Shown: positions 52,807 through 63,577 of the stretch, one piece after another | Numbering within the stretch: position 1 is the stretch's first letter | How the letters are laid out: every line of letters begins with the position of its first letter | Source of the DNA: JAYREN01 sp963663375 | GTDB taxonomy: Bacteria > Acidobacteriota > Holophagae > Holophagales > Holophagaceae | Reading direction: 5' to 3' | DNA: 64,000 nucleotides | NCBI GenBank assembly: GCA_963663375.1 | Contig: OY760195.1 | Location: 1,550,001-1,614,000, forward strand | Program-made: the position numbers and the translations under genes | Notes under the pieces: model-generated | Told to the model about the DNA's origin: nothing | The model's database searches: none | Seen by the model: the letters and a program-made list of their open reading frames with translations, nothing else

Positions 52807-53904
52807 ATGGTTCGATCGGTTTGGGGGGCCTTGGCTTGCGCAGTACCGGTGCTGGCGCTGCAGGCGGCGCCTCAGGAGGCCGGACCGACTCTGGATGCCT
52901 CCAGCGCCTCGCATTTCGCCAAGCTGGCGCTCAAGTGCGTGCAGAAAGAATTCCCCAACAAAATGGATCATGTCATGAGCGGTCCGGGTGATGTGCGGGG
53001 CCCCAAGGCCCTGCATCCGGCCTTCTACGGTTGTTTCGACTGGCATTCCTCGGTGCATGGGCACTGGATGCTGGCGAAGCTGCTCCGGGAATTCCCGGAG
53101 CTGCCTGAGGCCCGAGAGATCCGTGCCGTGCTGGACGAGAACCTGGCCCCGGAGCGCATCGCTTCGGAGGTGGCCTATTTCGGCCAGCCGGATCGGAAGA
53201 GCTTCGAACGCACCTATGGCTGGGCCTGGCTGCTCAAGCTCGCGGCGGAACTGCGGTCGTGGGATTCGCCGGAGGCCCGCCGCTGGTCTTCCAACCTCCA
53301 GCCCCTCACCAACCGGGTGACAACGGTCTTCCTCGAGTTCCTGCCCAAGCAGACCTACCCCATCCGCACGGGCGTCCATCCCAACACGGCCTTCAGTCTT
53401 TCCCTGGCCCTGGACTATGCCCGGGTGACTCGGGACAGCCGCCTGGAGACTCTCATCGCGGAACGGGCCCGCACGTATTTCGGGGTGGACCGCAATGGCC
53501 CCATCGGCTGGGAGCCCGGCGGCGAGGATTTCCTGTCGCCCTGCCTGGAGGAGGCCGCCCTCATGGGCAAGCTGCTCCCGAAATCGGAATTCCGAACCTG
53601 GGTCGCGGGCTTTCTTCCGGAACTCTCGAAGAACGGCTTGCTCAGCCCCGCCAAGGTCTCCGACCGCACGGACCCCAAGATCGTTCACCTGGACGGCCTG
53701 AACCTCAGCCGAGCCCGATGTCTCTACATCATCTCGGCGGTATTGGGGCCGAAGGATCCTCGGCGCGAGGCGCTGCTGGGCACCGCCGACGCCCACGCCC
53801 GCGCCTCCCTGCCCTTCATCGCCTCGGGCGGATACGAGGGCGAACATTGGCTCGGCAGCTTCGCCGTGCACATGCTCGATGCCCGGCGCGCCCTCAAGAA
53901 CTGA
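52807..53904 (+). CDS. Secreted DUF2891 family protein
   Basis: The 365-aa protein has a signal peptide (VWGALACAVPVLALQAAP, cleavage after about residue 21). Blocks recognised from DUF2891 proteins are HPAFYGCFDWHSSVHGHWML and RTGVHPNTAFSLSLALDYAR, together with GGEDFLSPC. The fold is probably an alpha/alpha barrel. No activity has been established for the family to my knowledge. It ends close to a dispersed repeat and the converging tadA gene. Confidence 0.82.
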   Translation: MVRSVWGALACAVPVLALQAAPQEAGPTLDASSASHFAKLALKCVQKEFPNKMDHVMSGPGDVRGPKALHPAFYGCFDWHSSVHGHWMLAKLLREFPELPEAREIRAVLDENLAPERIASEVAYFGQPDRKSFERTYGWAWLLKLAAELRSWDSPEARRWSSNLQPLTNRVTTVFLEFLPKQTYPIRTGVHPNTAFSLSLALDYARVTRDSRLETLIAERARTYFGVDRNGPIGWEPGGEDFLSPCLEEAALMGKLLPKSEFRTWVAGFLPELSKNGLLSPAKVSDRTDPKIVHLDGLNLSRARCLYIISAVLGPKDPRREALLGTADAHARASLPFIASGGYEGEHWLGSFAVHMLDARRALKN

Positions 53905-53910
53905 TCAGAC

Positions 53911-53928
53911 GCGGTCCCCCCCTCGTTC
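53911..53928 (-). repeat. Dispersed intergenic repeat, copy 1
   Basis: Minus-strand sequence GAACGAGGGGGGGACCGC just after the DUF2891 gene stop. Related copies are at 59367-59383 and 63443-63459. Confidence 0.7.
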
Positions 53929-53931
53929 GCG

Positions 53932-54384
53932 TCAGCGCCGCCGCCGAAAGAACTGCTGGAGCATCTCCCGGCATTCGGTCTCCAGCAGCCCGCCCTCCAG
54001 CTCCAGGTGATGGTTGAGGTTGGCTCGATCAAGGAGCTCCCGATACTGAGACACGCCCACCTTGGGATCGGGCGCGCCGTAGACCACCCGGGCCATCCGG
54101 GCATGGGTGAGGGCACCGAAGCACATGAGACAGGGCTCCAGGGTCACGTAGAGAGTGGCCCCGGTCATGCGGTAGTTCTTCACCCAGTCGCAGGCGCTAC
54201 GCAGGGCCATCACCTCCGCATGAGCCGTGGGATCGTGGTGGCCGATGGGACAGTTGTAGCCCCGGGCCACGAGCTTGCCATCCACCACCAGCACGGCGCC
54301 GATGGGCACCTCGTCCTCCCGGTCCGCCTGCTCCGCGGCCTCCAGGGCAAGCTTCATGAAGTAGAGATCATCACCGGACCACAT
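53932..54384 (-). CDS. tadA: tRNA-specific adenosine deaminase
   Basis: Converts A34 to inosine in the anticodon of tRNA(Arg) ICG. The 150-aa protein has the deaminase zinc site HAEVMAL (His ligand and catalytic Glu) and PCLMCFGAL (two Cys ligands). LLDRANLNHHLELEGGLLET and a C-terminal FFRRR are typical of TadA. It differs from the cytidine deaminase at 4016 in these flanking motifs. Convergent with the DUF2891 gene. Confidence 0.93.
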   Translation of the reverse strand: MWSGDDLYFMKLALEAAEQADREDEVPIGAVLVVDGKLVARGYNCPIGHHDPTAHAEVMALRSACDWVKNYRMTGATLYVTLEPCLMCFGALTHARMARVVYGAPDPKVGVSQYRELLDRANLNHHLELEGGLLETECREMLQQFFRRRR

Positions 54385-54502
54385 GCGCCCATCACAGAAA
54401 TGTCGGCCGTGCAGCCAGCCAAGAGTTAAGAAGTATCCAGGAATCAGAAGACACGAAGACTGAGCGCCCGCGTGCTACTTCATCTGCTCCCGCTTTCCGA
54501 AA

Positions 54503-54766
54503 TCATTTCGGAGATAACTTGTCCTTCGCGTTTTCTTGGCTGCGCACTTTTCCGGCCCCCCTTTCCAGGGGATCGGGTGGTCGTTTCTCGGTATCCCGAG
54601 CCTCGGCCTTGGCTTTGGACTCAGCCTTCACCCTGGGTTTTGACTTCGTGGCAGCGGCGCCAGGGGTCTGCGATTTCTTTGGATCCTTGCGTTCCTCAGC
54701 GGCGTCGACCTGCGCAGCGCATGTGAACAAGAACAGTGGGATCAACGCAATCCGAGCGTTTCGCAT
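54503..54766 (-). CDS. Small secreted Lys/Glu-rich protein
   Basis: The ATG at 54766 has AAGGAGG about 7 nt upstream and gives 87 aa. A clear signal peptide (ARIALIPLFLFTCAAQVDA) is followed by a short low-complexity mature peptide of about 60 residues rich in Lys, Glu, Ala and Pro. No family is recognised and it may be intrinsically disordered. The stop codon lies in a small hairpin (54496-54512). Confidence 0.6.
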   Translation of the reverse strand: MRNARIALIPLFLFTCAAQVDAAEERKDPKKSQTPGAAATKSKPRVKAESKAKAEARDTEKRPPDPLERGAGKVRSQENAKDKLSPK

Positions 54767-54909
54767 CGTGCCCTCCTTCCAGGTTTGGGTGAGTGAAGGA
54801 TAGAACCCAAGAGGCCGCCGGGGTTGAAAATTGTCCCCCGAGATAGACATGGGGAAATGCGGCTATTCAGCAGGGGCCGGATGCATGTCGGGGGGAAAGG
54901 AGTATTGTC

Positions 54910-55030
54910 CCCCAGCGGGCCTTAAAAAAGGAGACTGTTTCTCAAGACAAAAGGAACCCACAATCCCGAGAGCCCTGAAGAGGGGCCCATCCATCAAAGC
55001 GCCGCCGGGGCAAGCCGGGCGGCGCTTTTT
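54910..55030 (+). promoter_or_regulatory. Putative pyr-type attenuator in the carA leader
   Basis: A terminator (arms 54996-55006 and 55018-55028, then T5) ends 15 nt before carA, where termination would switch off carAB. Upstream, 54962-54975 reads AATCCCGAGAGCCC, which fits 12 of 14 positions of the PyrR-binding consensus ARUCCNGNGAGGYU. By eye, CCCCAGCGG (54910-54918) can pair with CCGCCGGGG (55002-55010) with one mismatch, a possible antiterminator. This suggests UMP/PyrR control. Confidence 0.6.
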
Positions 55031-55045
55031 CTAGAAGGAGGATGC

Positions 55046-56120
55046 ATGAAGGCGAGCCTGATCCTGAAGGACGGTTCCATCTTCCGAGGGCGGGCACCGC
55101 TGGGCTTCGGCGGCAGCGGCGAGGCGGTCTTCACCACGGCCATGGCGGGCTATCAAGAGATCCTCACGGATCCCAGCTTCGCGGGGCAAATGGTGTGCAT
55201 GACCTTCCCCGAGCAGGGCATCTATGGCATTCACGCCGACCTCAACGAAGCCTCGCGCCCCTGGGCCACGGCCCTGCTCTGCCGCCGCCTCAGGGCGGTG
55301 GCCGATCACGTCTTCTCGGAATGCGACCTGGGCACCTGGCTGCGCCGCCACCGGATCCCCGTGATGACGGAGCTGGACACCCGCGCCCTCACTCAGCACC
55401 TGCGGGATGCGGGCGCCCAGCCGGGGCTCATCTGGACCGAAGCCGAGGGACCCCTGGAGGCGGGGGTGGCCAAGGCCACCGCCCTGCCCGAGATGGGCGG
55501 TCAGGCCCTGGCCTCGGAGGTGAGCTGCCGGGAACACTACGAAATACCCCACGCGAATGCCGCCTTCCGGGTGGCGGTACTGGATGGCGGCATCAAGGCC
55601 TCCATTCTCACGCGGCTCCACGATGCGGGTCTCCACCTGGAAGTGTTCCCCTGGGATACCCCCGCGACGGAGCTCACGGCGGCCCGCTTTGGCGGGCTTT
55701 TTCTTTCTAACGGCCCCGGCGATCCCTCCGCCCTCCCCGGCATGCAACGCGAAGTGGCCGCCTGCCTCGGCAGGTTGCCCATCTTCGGCATCTGCCTGGG
55801 GCATCAGCTCCTGGGCCAGGCTTTCGGCGGCCGCACCTTCAAGCTGAAGTTCGGCCATCGCGGCGCCAACCAGCCCGTGCTGGATCTGCGGAGCGGGCGG
55901 GTGGAGATCACCGCCCAGAACCACGGCTTCGCCGTGGATGAAGCCAGCCTTCCCCCCGAAATCGAAGTGACCCATCGCCACCTCAGCGATGACACGGTGG
56001 AAGGCCTGCGCCACCGCAGCCTGCCCATCTTCAGCCTCCAGCACCACCCGGAGGCCAGCCCTGGACCCCACGATGCGAGGAGCGCCTTCGGGGCCTTCGT
56101 TCGGATGATGGAGGCGCACC

Positions 56121-56128
<8 letters not shown>
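55046..56128 (+). CDS. carA: Carbamoyl-phosphate synthase, small (glutaminase) subunit
   Basis: Hydrolyses glutamine and channels ammonia to CarB for pyrimidine and arginine synthesis. The 360-aa protein has an N-terminal CPSase domain (AMAGYQEILTDPSFAGQMVC) and a class I amidotransferase domain with the Cys nucleophile in FGICLGHQLLGQ and the His/Glu pair in SLQHHPEASPGP. GGAGG precedes the ATG. It overlaps carB by 8 bp. The leader appears to carry an attenuator. Confidence 0.97.
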
Positions 56129-59363
<3,235 letters not shown>

Positions 59364-59366
59364 CAT

Positions 59367-59419
59367 GAACGAGGGGGGAACGCTTGCTCGCCTTTGGCTC
59401 GCGATGTCCCCCCTCGTGC
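59367..59419. repeat. Dispersed intergenic repeat, copy 2, with inverted arm
   Basis: GAACGAGGGGGGAACGC at 59367-59383, with a complementary arm at 59401-59416 (GCGATGTCCCCCCTCG), together a hairpin right after the carB stop. Confidence 0.75.
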
Positions 59420-59425
59420 TCCCCC

Positions 59426-59458
59426 ACGTGGTGTCCGGGCAAAGCCCGGCCACCACGT
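59426..59458 (+). terminator. Strong hairpin downstream of carB
   Basis: Fifteen-base arms with one mismatch (59426-59440 and 59444-59458) around an AAA loop, core CCGGGC. There is no clear T run, so it may act as an attenuating or stabilising 3' structure. Confidence 0.6.
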
Positions 59459-59531
59459 CTCACATCTTCGGGGCTCGCGCTAACCCATTGATTTCTGATA
59501 CTTTCGTTGGAAGATACCGATCGGTCGAGAC

Positions 59532-60434
59532 ATGCGCATTTGGGCAGTGGGAGGGGGCAAGGGTGGCACGGGCAAGAGCCTGGTAACCAATGGACTAGGC
59601 ACGCGGCTCGCCGAGCGGGGCTTAAAAGTGATCCTGGTGGACACGGATTTCGGTGGACCCAATCAGCACACCTACTGCGGCATTCGCAAACCCCCGACGT
59701 CTCTCGTGCAGTTCTTCGAAAACCGCACGCCCCTGGAAGGGATCACACTGAAGACCAAGCACGAGGGACTCTACCTCATCCCCGGCAACTTCAACTCCCA
59801 GAACACCGACAACCTCACCACCACTCAAAAACAAAAGCTCTTTCGCCACCTCCGAAAGCTCCAGGCGGATCACGTGATCCTGGATCTCGGCGCGGGCACT
59901 CAGTACGACACCCTGGACACCTTTCTGCTGGCGGACGTGCAGGTCTGCGTCATCGCGCCCGATGCCCTGGCCATCGAAAACTTCTACCTGTTCCTGAAGA
60001 ACCTGAAGTTCCGACAACTGAACAACACGCTCTCGGCCCTTGGCCTTCGGGAGCGAGCCAAGGACATCTGGAAGAACCGCGCCGAGCACGGGATCACCAC
60101 CGGCGAGCAGTTCGCCCGCCACTTGAAGGGCCTCTTTCTCGAGTTCTCGGAGCTCTACGATGCCGAGCAGAAGCGGCTCCGAACCCATCTCGTGCTCAAT
60201 CAGGTGCGGGAATTCCGCCAGACCGAAATCGGCCCCTCCGTGAGCAGCGCCGCCACCAAGTTTTTTCAGATCGCCACAACCTACGCCGGGCACGTGCGCT
60301 TCGAAAAGGACCTCTGGCAGCGCCTGGGTCAGGAGGCTCCGGTCATTCACCAGGGCTCTTCCTTCAGCCTCCGCCAGGATCTGGACAAGATCACCGAGAA
60401 TGTGCTGACGGCCCAGACCTCGGAGAACGGATAG
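59532..60434 (+). CDS. MinD/ParA-family ATPase
   Basis: A 300-aa deviant-Walker ATPase with KGGTGKS (residues 10-16), the switch I/II region VDTDFGGPNQ and LDLGAGTQYD, and a C-terminal region lacking the hydrophobic or amphipathic tail of MinD. Such enzymes position machinery or plasmids by ATP-driven dimerisation. No minC/minE, parB or flagellar genes are adjacent. The downstream J-like/HTH gene begins only 4 bp after the stop, which suggests a functional pair. It could be FlhG-like, but the neighbouring gene argues for a different role. Confidence 0.8.
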   Translation: MRIWAVGGGKGGTGKSLVTNGLGTRLAERGLKVILVDTDFGGPNQHTYCGIRKPPTSLVQFFENRTPLEGITLKTKHEGLYLIPGNFNSQNTDNLTTTQKQKLFRHLRKLQADHVILDLGAGTQYDTLDTFLLADVQVCVIAPDALAIENFYLFLKNLKFRQLNNTLSALGLRERAKDIWKNRAEHGITTGEQFARHLKGLFLEFSELYDAEQKRLRTHLVLNQVREFRQTEIGPSVSSAATKFFQIATTYAGHVRFEKDLWQRLGQEAPVIHQGSSFSLRQDLDKITENVLTAQTSENG

Positions 60435-60437
60435 ACC

Positions 60438-60971
60438 ATGGAACCCCTGGAAGGAAGCCGTTGCCGAGAGATCCTGGAAGTGAGTGAGGCGGCCACTCTG
60501 GAGGAGATCCACCAGGCCTACCAACGCCTGAAACGCCTCTACGAAGATGAGCGCGCCTCCTTTCTCGCGCCATCGATGGATGAATTCTCCCCGGAGGCTC
60601 GCGAAGCGATTCTTGCCGAACTCACAGCCGCCCATAACGGATTGTGCCAACAGCACGAGGCGGCCCACCCCCAGATCCACGTGCTGCCGCCGCCACCCCT
60701 GGACGAGGCTCACCTGCCCACGGACGGGCCTTCCCTGCGAAGGATCCGGGAAGCCACTGGCGCCACCCTGGAATATCTGGCTTCGGAGACCCATGTGCGC
60801 GAGGACTTCCTCAAGGCGCTGGAGGAAGAACGCTTCGCCGATCTGCCCCACGCCGCCGTCAATGTGCGCGGCTTTCTCGCGGCCTATGTCACCGAACTGG
60901 GACTGCCGACGGAGACCATCGTGGCCGGCTACATGCAGCGCTACCAGGCCTGGCAGTCGGGGCGCCGCTGA
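60438..60971 (+). CDS. J-like plus RodZ-type helix-turn-helix protein
   Basis: A 177-aa protein. Residues about 8-70 resemble a J-domain (REILEVSEAATLEEIHQAYQ) but lack the HPD motif. Residues about 95-170 form a RodZ-like HTH (LRRIREATGATLEYLASETH, FLKALEEERFADLPHAAVNV, RGFLAAYVTEL). There is no membrane helix, unlike RodZ. Its start lies 4 bp after the MinD-like gene. Its 3' end overlaps the converging oxidoreductase gene by 31 bp. It may be a cytosolic adaptor localised by, or localising, the ATPase. Confidence 0.7.
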   Translation: MEPLEGSRCREILEVSEAATLEEIHQAYQRLKRLYEDERASFLAPSMDEFSPEAREAILAELTAAHNGLCQQHEAAHPQIHVLPPPPLDEAHLPTDGPSLRRIREATGATLEYLASETHVREDFLKALEEERFADLPHAAVNVRGFLAAYVTELGLPTETIVAGYMQRYQAWQSGRR

Positions 60972-62035
60972 GCCTTGAGTCGCCCCGGCTCCAAAGCGCC
61001 CAGGCTCCGCCTTCCCAGAATCCCCTGGGCCGCGTGTTCGCCCACGGCCAGGCCGCTGGTCATGCCGTGGCCCCCGAGCCCTGCCACCCAGAAGAGGTTT
61101 GGATTGATCGGATCGTAGCCAAGGACGAAGCGGCGATCCGGTGCGAAGGTGCGCAACCCGCTCCAGAACCGGACGATGGGAAGATCGGCGTGATCCGGGG
61201 CCAGTTCTCGCAGGCTCGCGAAGAGCTCTTCCAGGATGGCCTCGTCGGTTTCGGGCTGGACATGGCGCTCTGGAAGGGCGATCTCCTGCTCCTCGCAGGC
61301 ACACAGGAGCAGGCCGCCGCTCTCGGGCCGCACATAGAGCGGGCGGTCGGCCCACCATGCCCAGGGTCGATCCACGGGATAGGGCGCGTTGCTCCAGATC
61401 AAGTGGCGCCGAGGTGCCAGAAACGGAATGGTGAGGCCTCCCGCCATGCGCCCGACCCGGCCGCACCAGGCCCCGGCGGCGTTGACGAGGACTCGCGCAC
61501 GCAGGGCGCCGCGATCCGTCTGCACCTCGAAGCCCTCGCCACTGGCCTGGATCGCCTGGACCTCGGTGCCGAAGCGCACCTGCGCGCCTCCGGCCCGAGC
61601 GCCTTCGGCGCAGTGGCTCAGCATCCGGTCGATGTCGATGACACCGTCCGAGGGGATGGCGAGGTGTTCCGCCGCCCGCAGACCCGGCAATCCGGACCCT
61701 AGGCCTCGCGACACGGACAGACCGAAGGCGGCGGCTTCGTCGGCCAGGGCCTCCGTGCCGCCCGCCTCGGCACCCAACAGAAGGCCGCCCCTGCCCTCAA
61801 TGAGCCCCGCCCCGTGAAGGCGCGCCGCACCCTCGATCGTCAGGGCCGTATGCTCGGCCCGCCCCGTGAGTTGGCGGGCGATCCCGGCGTTGTGACCACT
61901 GGCGCAGAAGCCCGGCAGGTCTTCCCGATCCACCAGCACCACGCCCTTCTGTCCCGCCTGGGCCAGATGAAAGGCCGTCGAGAGCCCGGCGATTCCGCCT
62001 CCGACGATGAGGATTTCCACCTGTTCCAAGGACAT
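60941..62035 (-). CDS. FAD-dependent oxidoreductase (DAO family)
   Basis: The ATG at 62035 has GGAG 6 nt upstream and gives 364 aa. The FAD Rossmann motif is ILIVGGGIAGLSTAFHLAQA near the N-terminus, and a second FAD-contacting segment is VAGLGGHGMTSGLAVGE near the C-terminus. This is the D-amino-acid/glycine oxidase-like fold; members oxidise amino acids, sarcosine or glycerol-3-phosphate, and the substrate cannot be inferred. It overlaps the HTH gene's 3' end by 31 bp, convergent. Confidence 0.85.
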   Translation of the reverse strand: MSLEQVEILIVGGGIAGLSTAFHLAQAGQKGVVLVDREDLPGFCASGHNAGIARQLTGRAEHTALTIEGAARLHGAGLIEGRGGLLLGAEAGGTEALADEAAAFGLSVSRGLGSGLPGLRAAEHLAIPSDGVIDIDRMLSHCAEGARAGGAQVRFGTEVQAIQASGEGFEVQTDRGALRARVLVNAAGAWCGRVGRMAGGLTIPFLAPRRHLIWSNAPYPVDRPWAWWADRPLYVRPESGGLLLCACEEQEIALPERHVQPETDEAILEELFASLRELAPDHADLPIVRFWSGLRTFAPDRRFVLGYDPINPNLFWVAGLGGHGMTSGLAVGEHAAQGILGRRSLGALEPGRLKAQRRPDCQAW

Positions 62036-62098
62036 GCGCAACTCCGAAGGCGATTGTCGCATCCCCCGCCGAGACACGGTGTCACAAGGGCGCGGCAT

Positions 62099-63139
62099 TC
62101 ACCGCGCCAGGCGTTCAACGGCGGCATGGACGCCTCGGACCACCTGGGCCATCCGCAGGTAGTCCAGGCGCTCCGGCGTGTCCTGGGCCGTGTGGTAGTC
62201 GGTGTTCCGATAGAAGGCCGTATCCGTGACCATCACCGCCGGAAACCCTGCGTCCCAGTACGGATGGTGATCTGAGAAATCCAGGCCGGGGATCCATCGC
62301 GGGGCATTGATGGACACGACAGGAAGGGAGGTGGCGCCCCGCATGGTGCGCTTCACGGAGCGGGTCAGCCCAATATCGTTCAGCCGCCCCACCACGGCGA
62401 TGAAGTTCCCTCGATCCGGATAGAGGGGCGAGATCAAGGCCGAAGGATAGGCCTGACTCCGCGGCGCGTCTGAAAAACGCCCGATCATCTCAAGGGCGAT
62501 CATGGCCCGCACGGCCTCGCCCTTGATCTTCATGGCCTGGGCATGGCGGGCGCTGCCCATGTTCTGGGTGCGGAAGAAGGGTGGTTCCTCCAGGGTGTAG
62601 GCCACCAGTTCCACCCCCATCGCCGGTGGATGGGCGCCCAGCAGTCGGCCCAATTCCAACAGTCCGGCCACGCCGCTGGCATTGTCATCGGCGCCAGACA
62701 GAGGTTCACAGGCATCGTAATGGGCGCCCACGATGATCCGCGGGCCACTCTGGGGGCCAAAGGAGGCGATGACATTGCGATAGGGCTTCCCCCGCACCTC
62801 GAAGACCTGTTCCGAAATGCGCCCACCCGCATCCCGAAGTTCCTTTTCGATGTAGGCACCGGCCCTCGCCAGGCCTTCCCGCCCCTGCCAGTGGCGCGGC
62901 GCGCAGTCCTCTGCAAGATACCGGACATGCTGTTCCAGCCTCGCCGGGGCCACAGTGGAGGAATCAGGGCCCGGCCTCTGGAAGGGGATCGGCTGCACCA
63001 CAACCATGGCCGCCGAACCTCCCAACACCAGGAAGGCCAGCCCCAGCCCAAGCATCACCCGGATCTTTCGGCGAATCGAGGTCCGGGCGTGAGCCTCCGG
63101 AAAGACACTCACACGGGGAGATTCCGGAGGGGGGTTCAT
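62099..63139 (-). CDS. Membrane-anchored M28-family zinc peptidase
   Basis: A 346-aa protein with one N-terminal hydrophobic helix (VMLGLGLAFLVLGGSAAMVV) as signal or anchor. The zinc peptidase core has VGAHYDAC (His, Asp), GADDNASG (Asp), LEEPPFF (catalytic Glu), ALEMIG (Glu) and TDYHTAQDTPERL (His), the full M28 set. Members are aminopeptidases, carboxypeptidases or glutaminyl cyclases. The 63-bp gap to the oxidoreductase gene suggests one operon. It is divergent from copZ. Confidence 0.88.
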   Translation of the reverse strand: MNPPPESPRVSVFPEAHARTSIRRKIRVMLGLGLAFLVLGGSAAMVVVQPIPFQRPGPDSSTVAPARLEQHVRYLAEDCAPRHWQGREGLARAGAYIEKELRDAGGRISEQVFEVRGKPYRNVIASFGPQSGPRIIVGAHYDACEPLSGADDNASGVAGLLELGRLLGAHPPAMGVELVAYTLEEPPFFRTQNMGSARHAQAMKIKGEAVRAMIALEMIGRFSDAPRSQAYPSALISPLYPDRGNFIAVVGRLNDIGLTRSVKRTMRGATSLPVVSINAPRWIPGLDFSDHHPYWDAGFPAVMVTDTAFYRNTDYHTAQDTPERLDYLRMAQVVRGVHAAVERLAR

Positions 63140-63189
63140 GCCCTGCAGATTACCCCGAGGCGGTGAGCCTTGGCGCGCCCACCCTCATC

Positions 63190-63239
63190 CTCCAGAATGG
63201 ATCTCCCGCCTCTGCCGGAGCGGGAGATCCATTCTGGAG
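63190..63239 (+). promoter_or_regulatory. Perfect 20-bp inverted repeat containing the copZ ribosome-binding site
   Basis: Arms at 63190-63209 and 63220-63239 are exactly complementary around a 10-nt loop. The right arm includes GGAG (63236-63239), 5 nt before the copZ ATG. In RNA the site would be paired, hiding the ribosome-binding site. It lies between divergent genes, so it is not a simple terminator. Confidence 0.7.
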
Positions 63240-63244
63240 ACCCT

Positions 63245-63439
63245 ATGCACACACTCAAGATCGACGGGATGACCTGTGGGCACTGCGTCATGCACGTTAA
63301 GGAGGCGCTCCTGGCGGTGGAGGGCGTGACCGCGGCGAACGTGGATCTCCAGACCGGGACCGCGACGGTGCAGGGTGGCGATGCCCAGGCACTCATTCGG
63401 GCCGTGGAATCCGAGGGATATTCCGCCCACCAGGCATGA
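63245..63439 (+). CDS. copZ: CopZ-like heavy-metal-binding chaperone
   Basis: A 64-aa HMA-domain protein with the metal site MTCGHC (residues 9-14) that hands Cu(I) to a P-type ATPase. The ferredoxin-like fold is complete (TAANVDLQTGTATV strand). It is the first gene of a copper module whose ATPase begins 139 bp downstream. Confidence 0.92.
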   Translation: MHTLKIDGMTCGHCVMHVKEALLAVEGVTAANVDLQTGTATVQGGDAQALIRAVESEGYSAHQA

Positions 63440-63442
63440 CGT

Positions 63443-63495
63443 GAACGAGGGAGGACCGCCCAGACGCTTCGCGCCTTCTGCGTCCCCCCTGTCTG
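63443..63495. repeat. Dispersed intergenic repeat, copy 3
   Basis: GAACGAGGGAGGACCGC at 63443-63459, 4 bp past the copZ stop, with a partial C-rich opposite arm around 63481-63490. Similar to copies at 53911 and 59367. Confidence 0.65.
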
Positions 63496-63577
63496 AACCC
63501 AGGGGCCACCCGCCCATCCGGCAGGGAAACCACATCATCCACGGGGCATCTGGATTACCGTAATAAACGGAGGCCCC

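Noticed and set aside
63190..63239. Bidirectional terminator between the M28 gene and copZ
   Set aside because: The flanking genes diverge, so neither transcript ends here; a regulatory structure is more likely.
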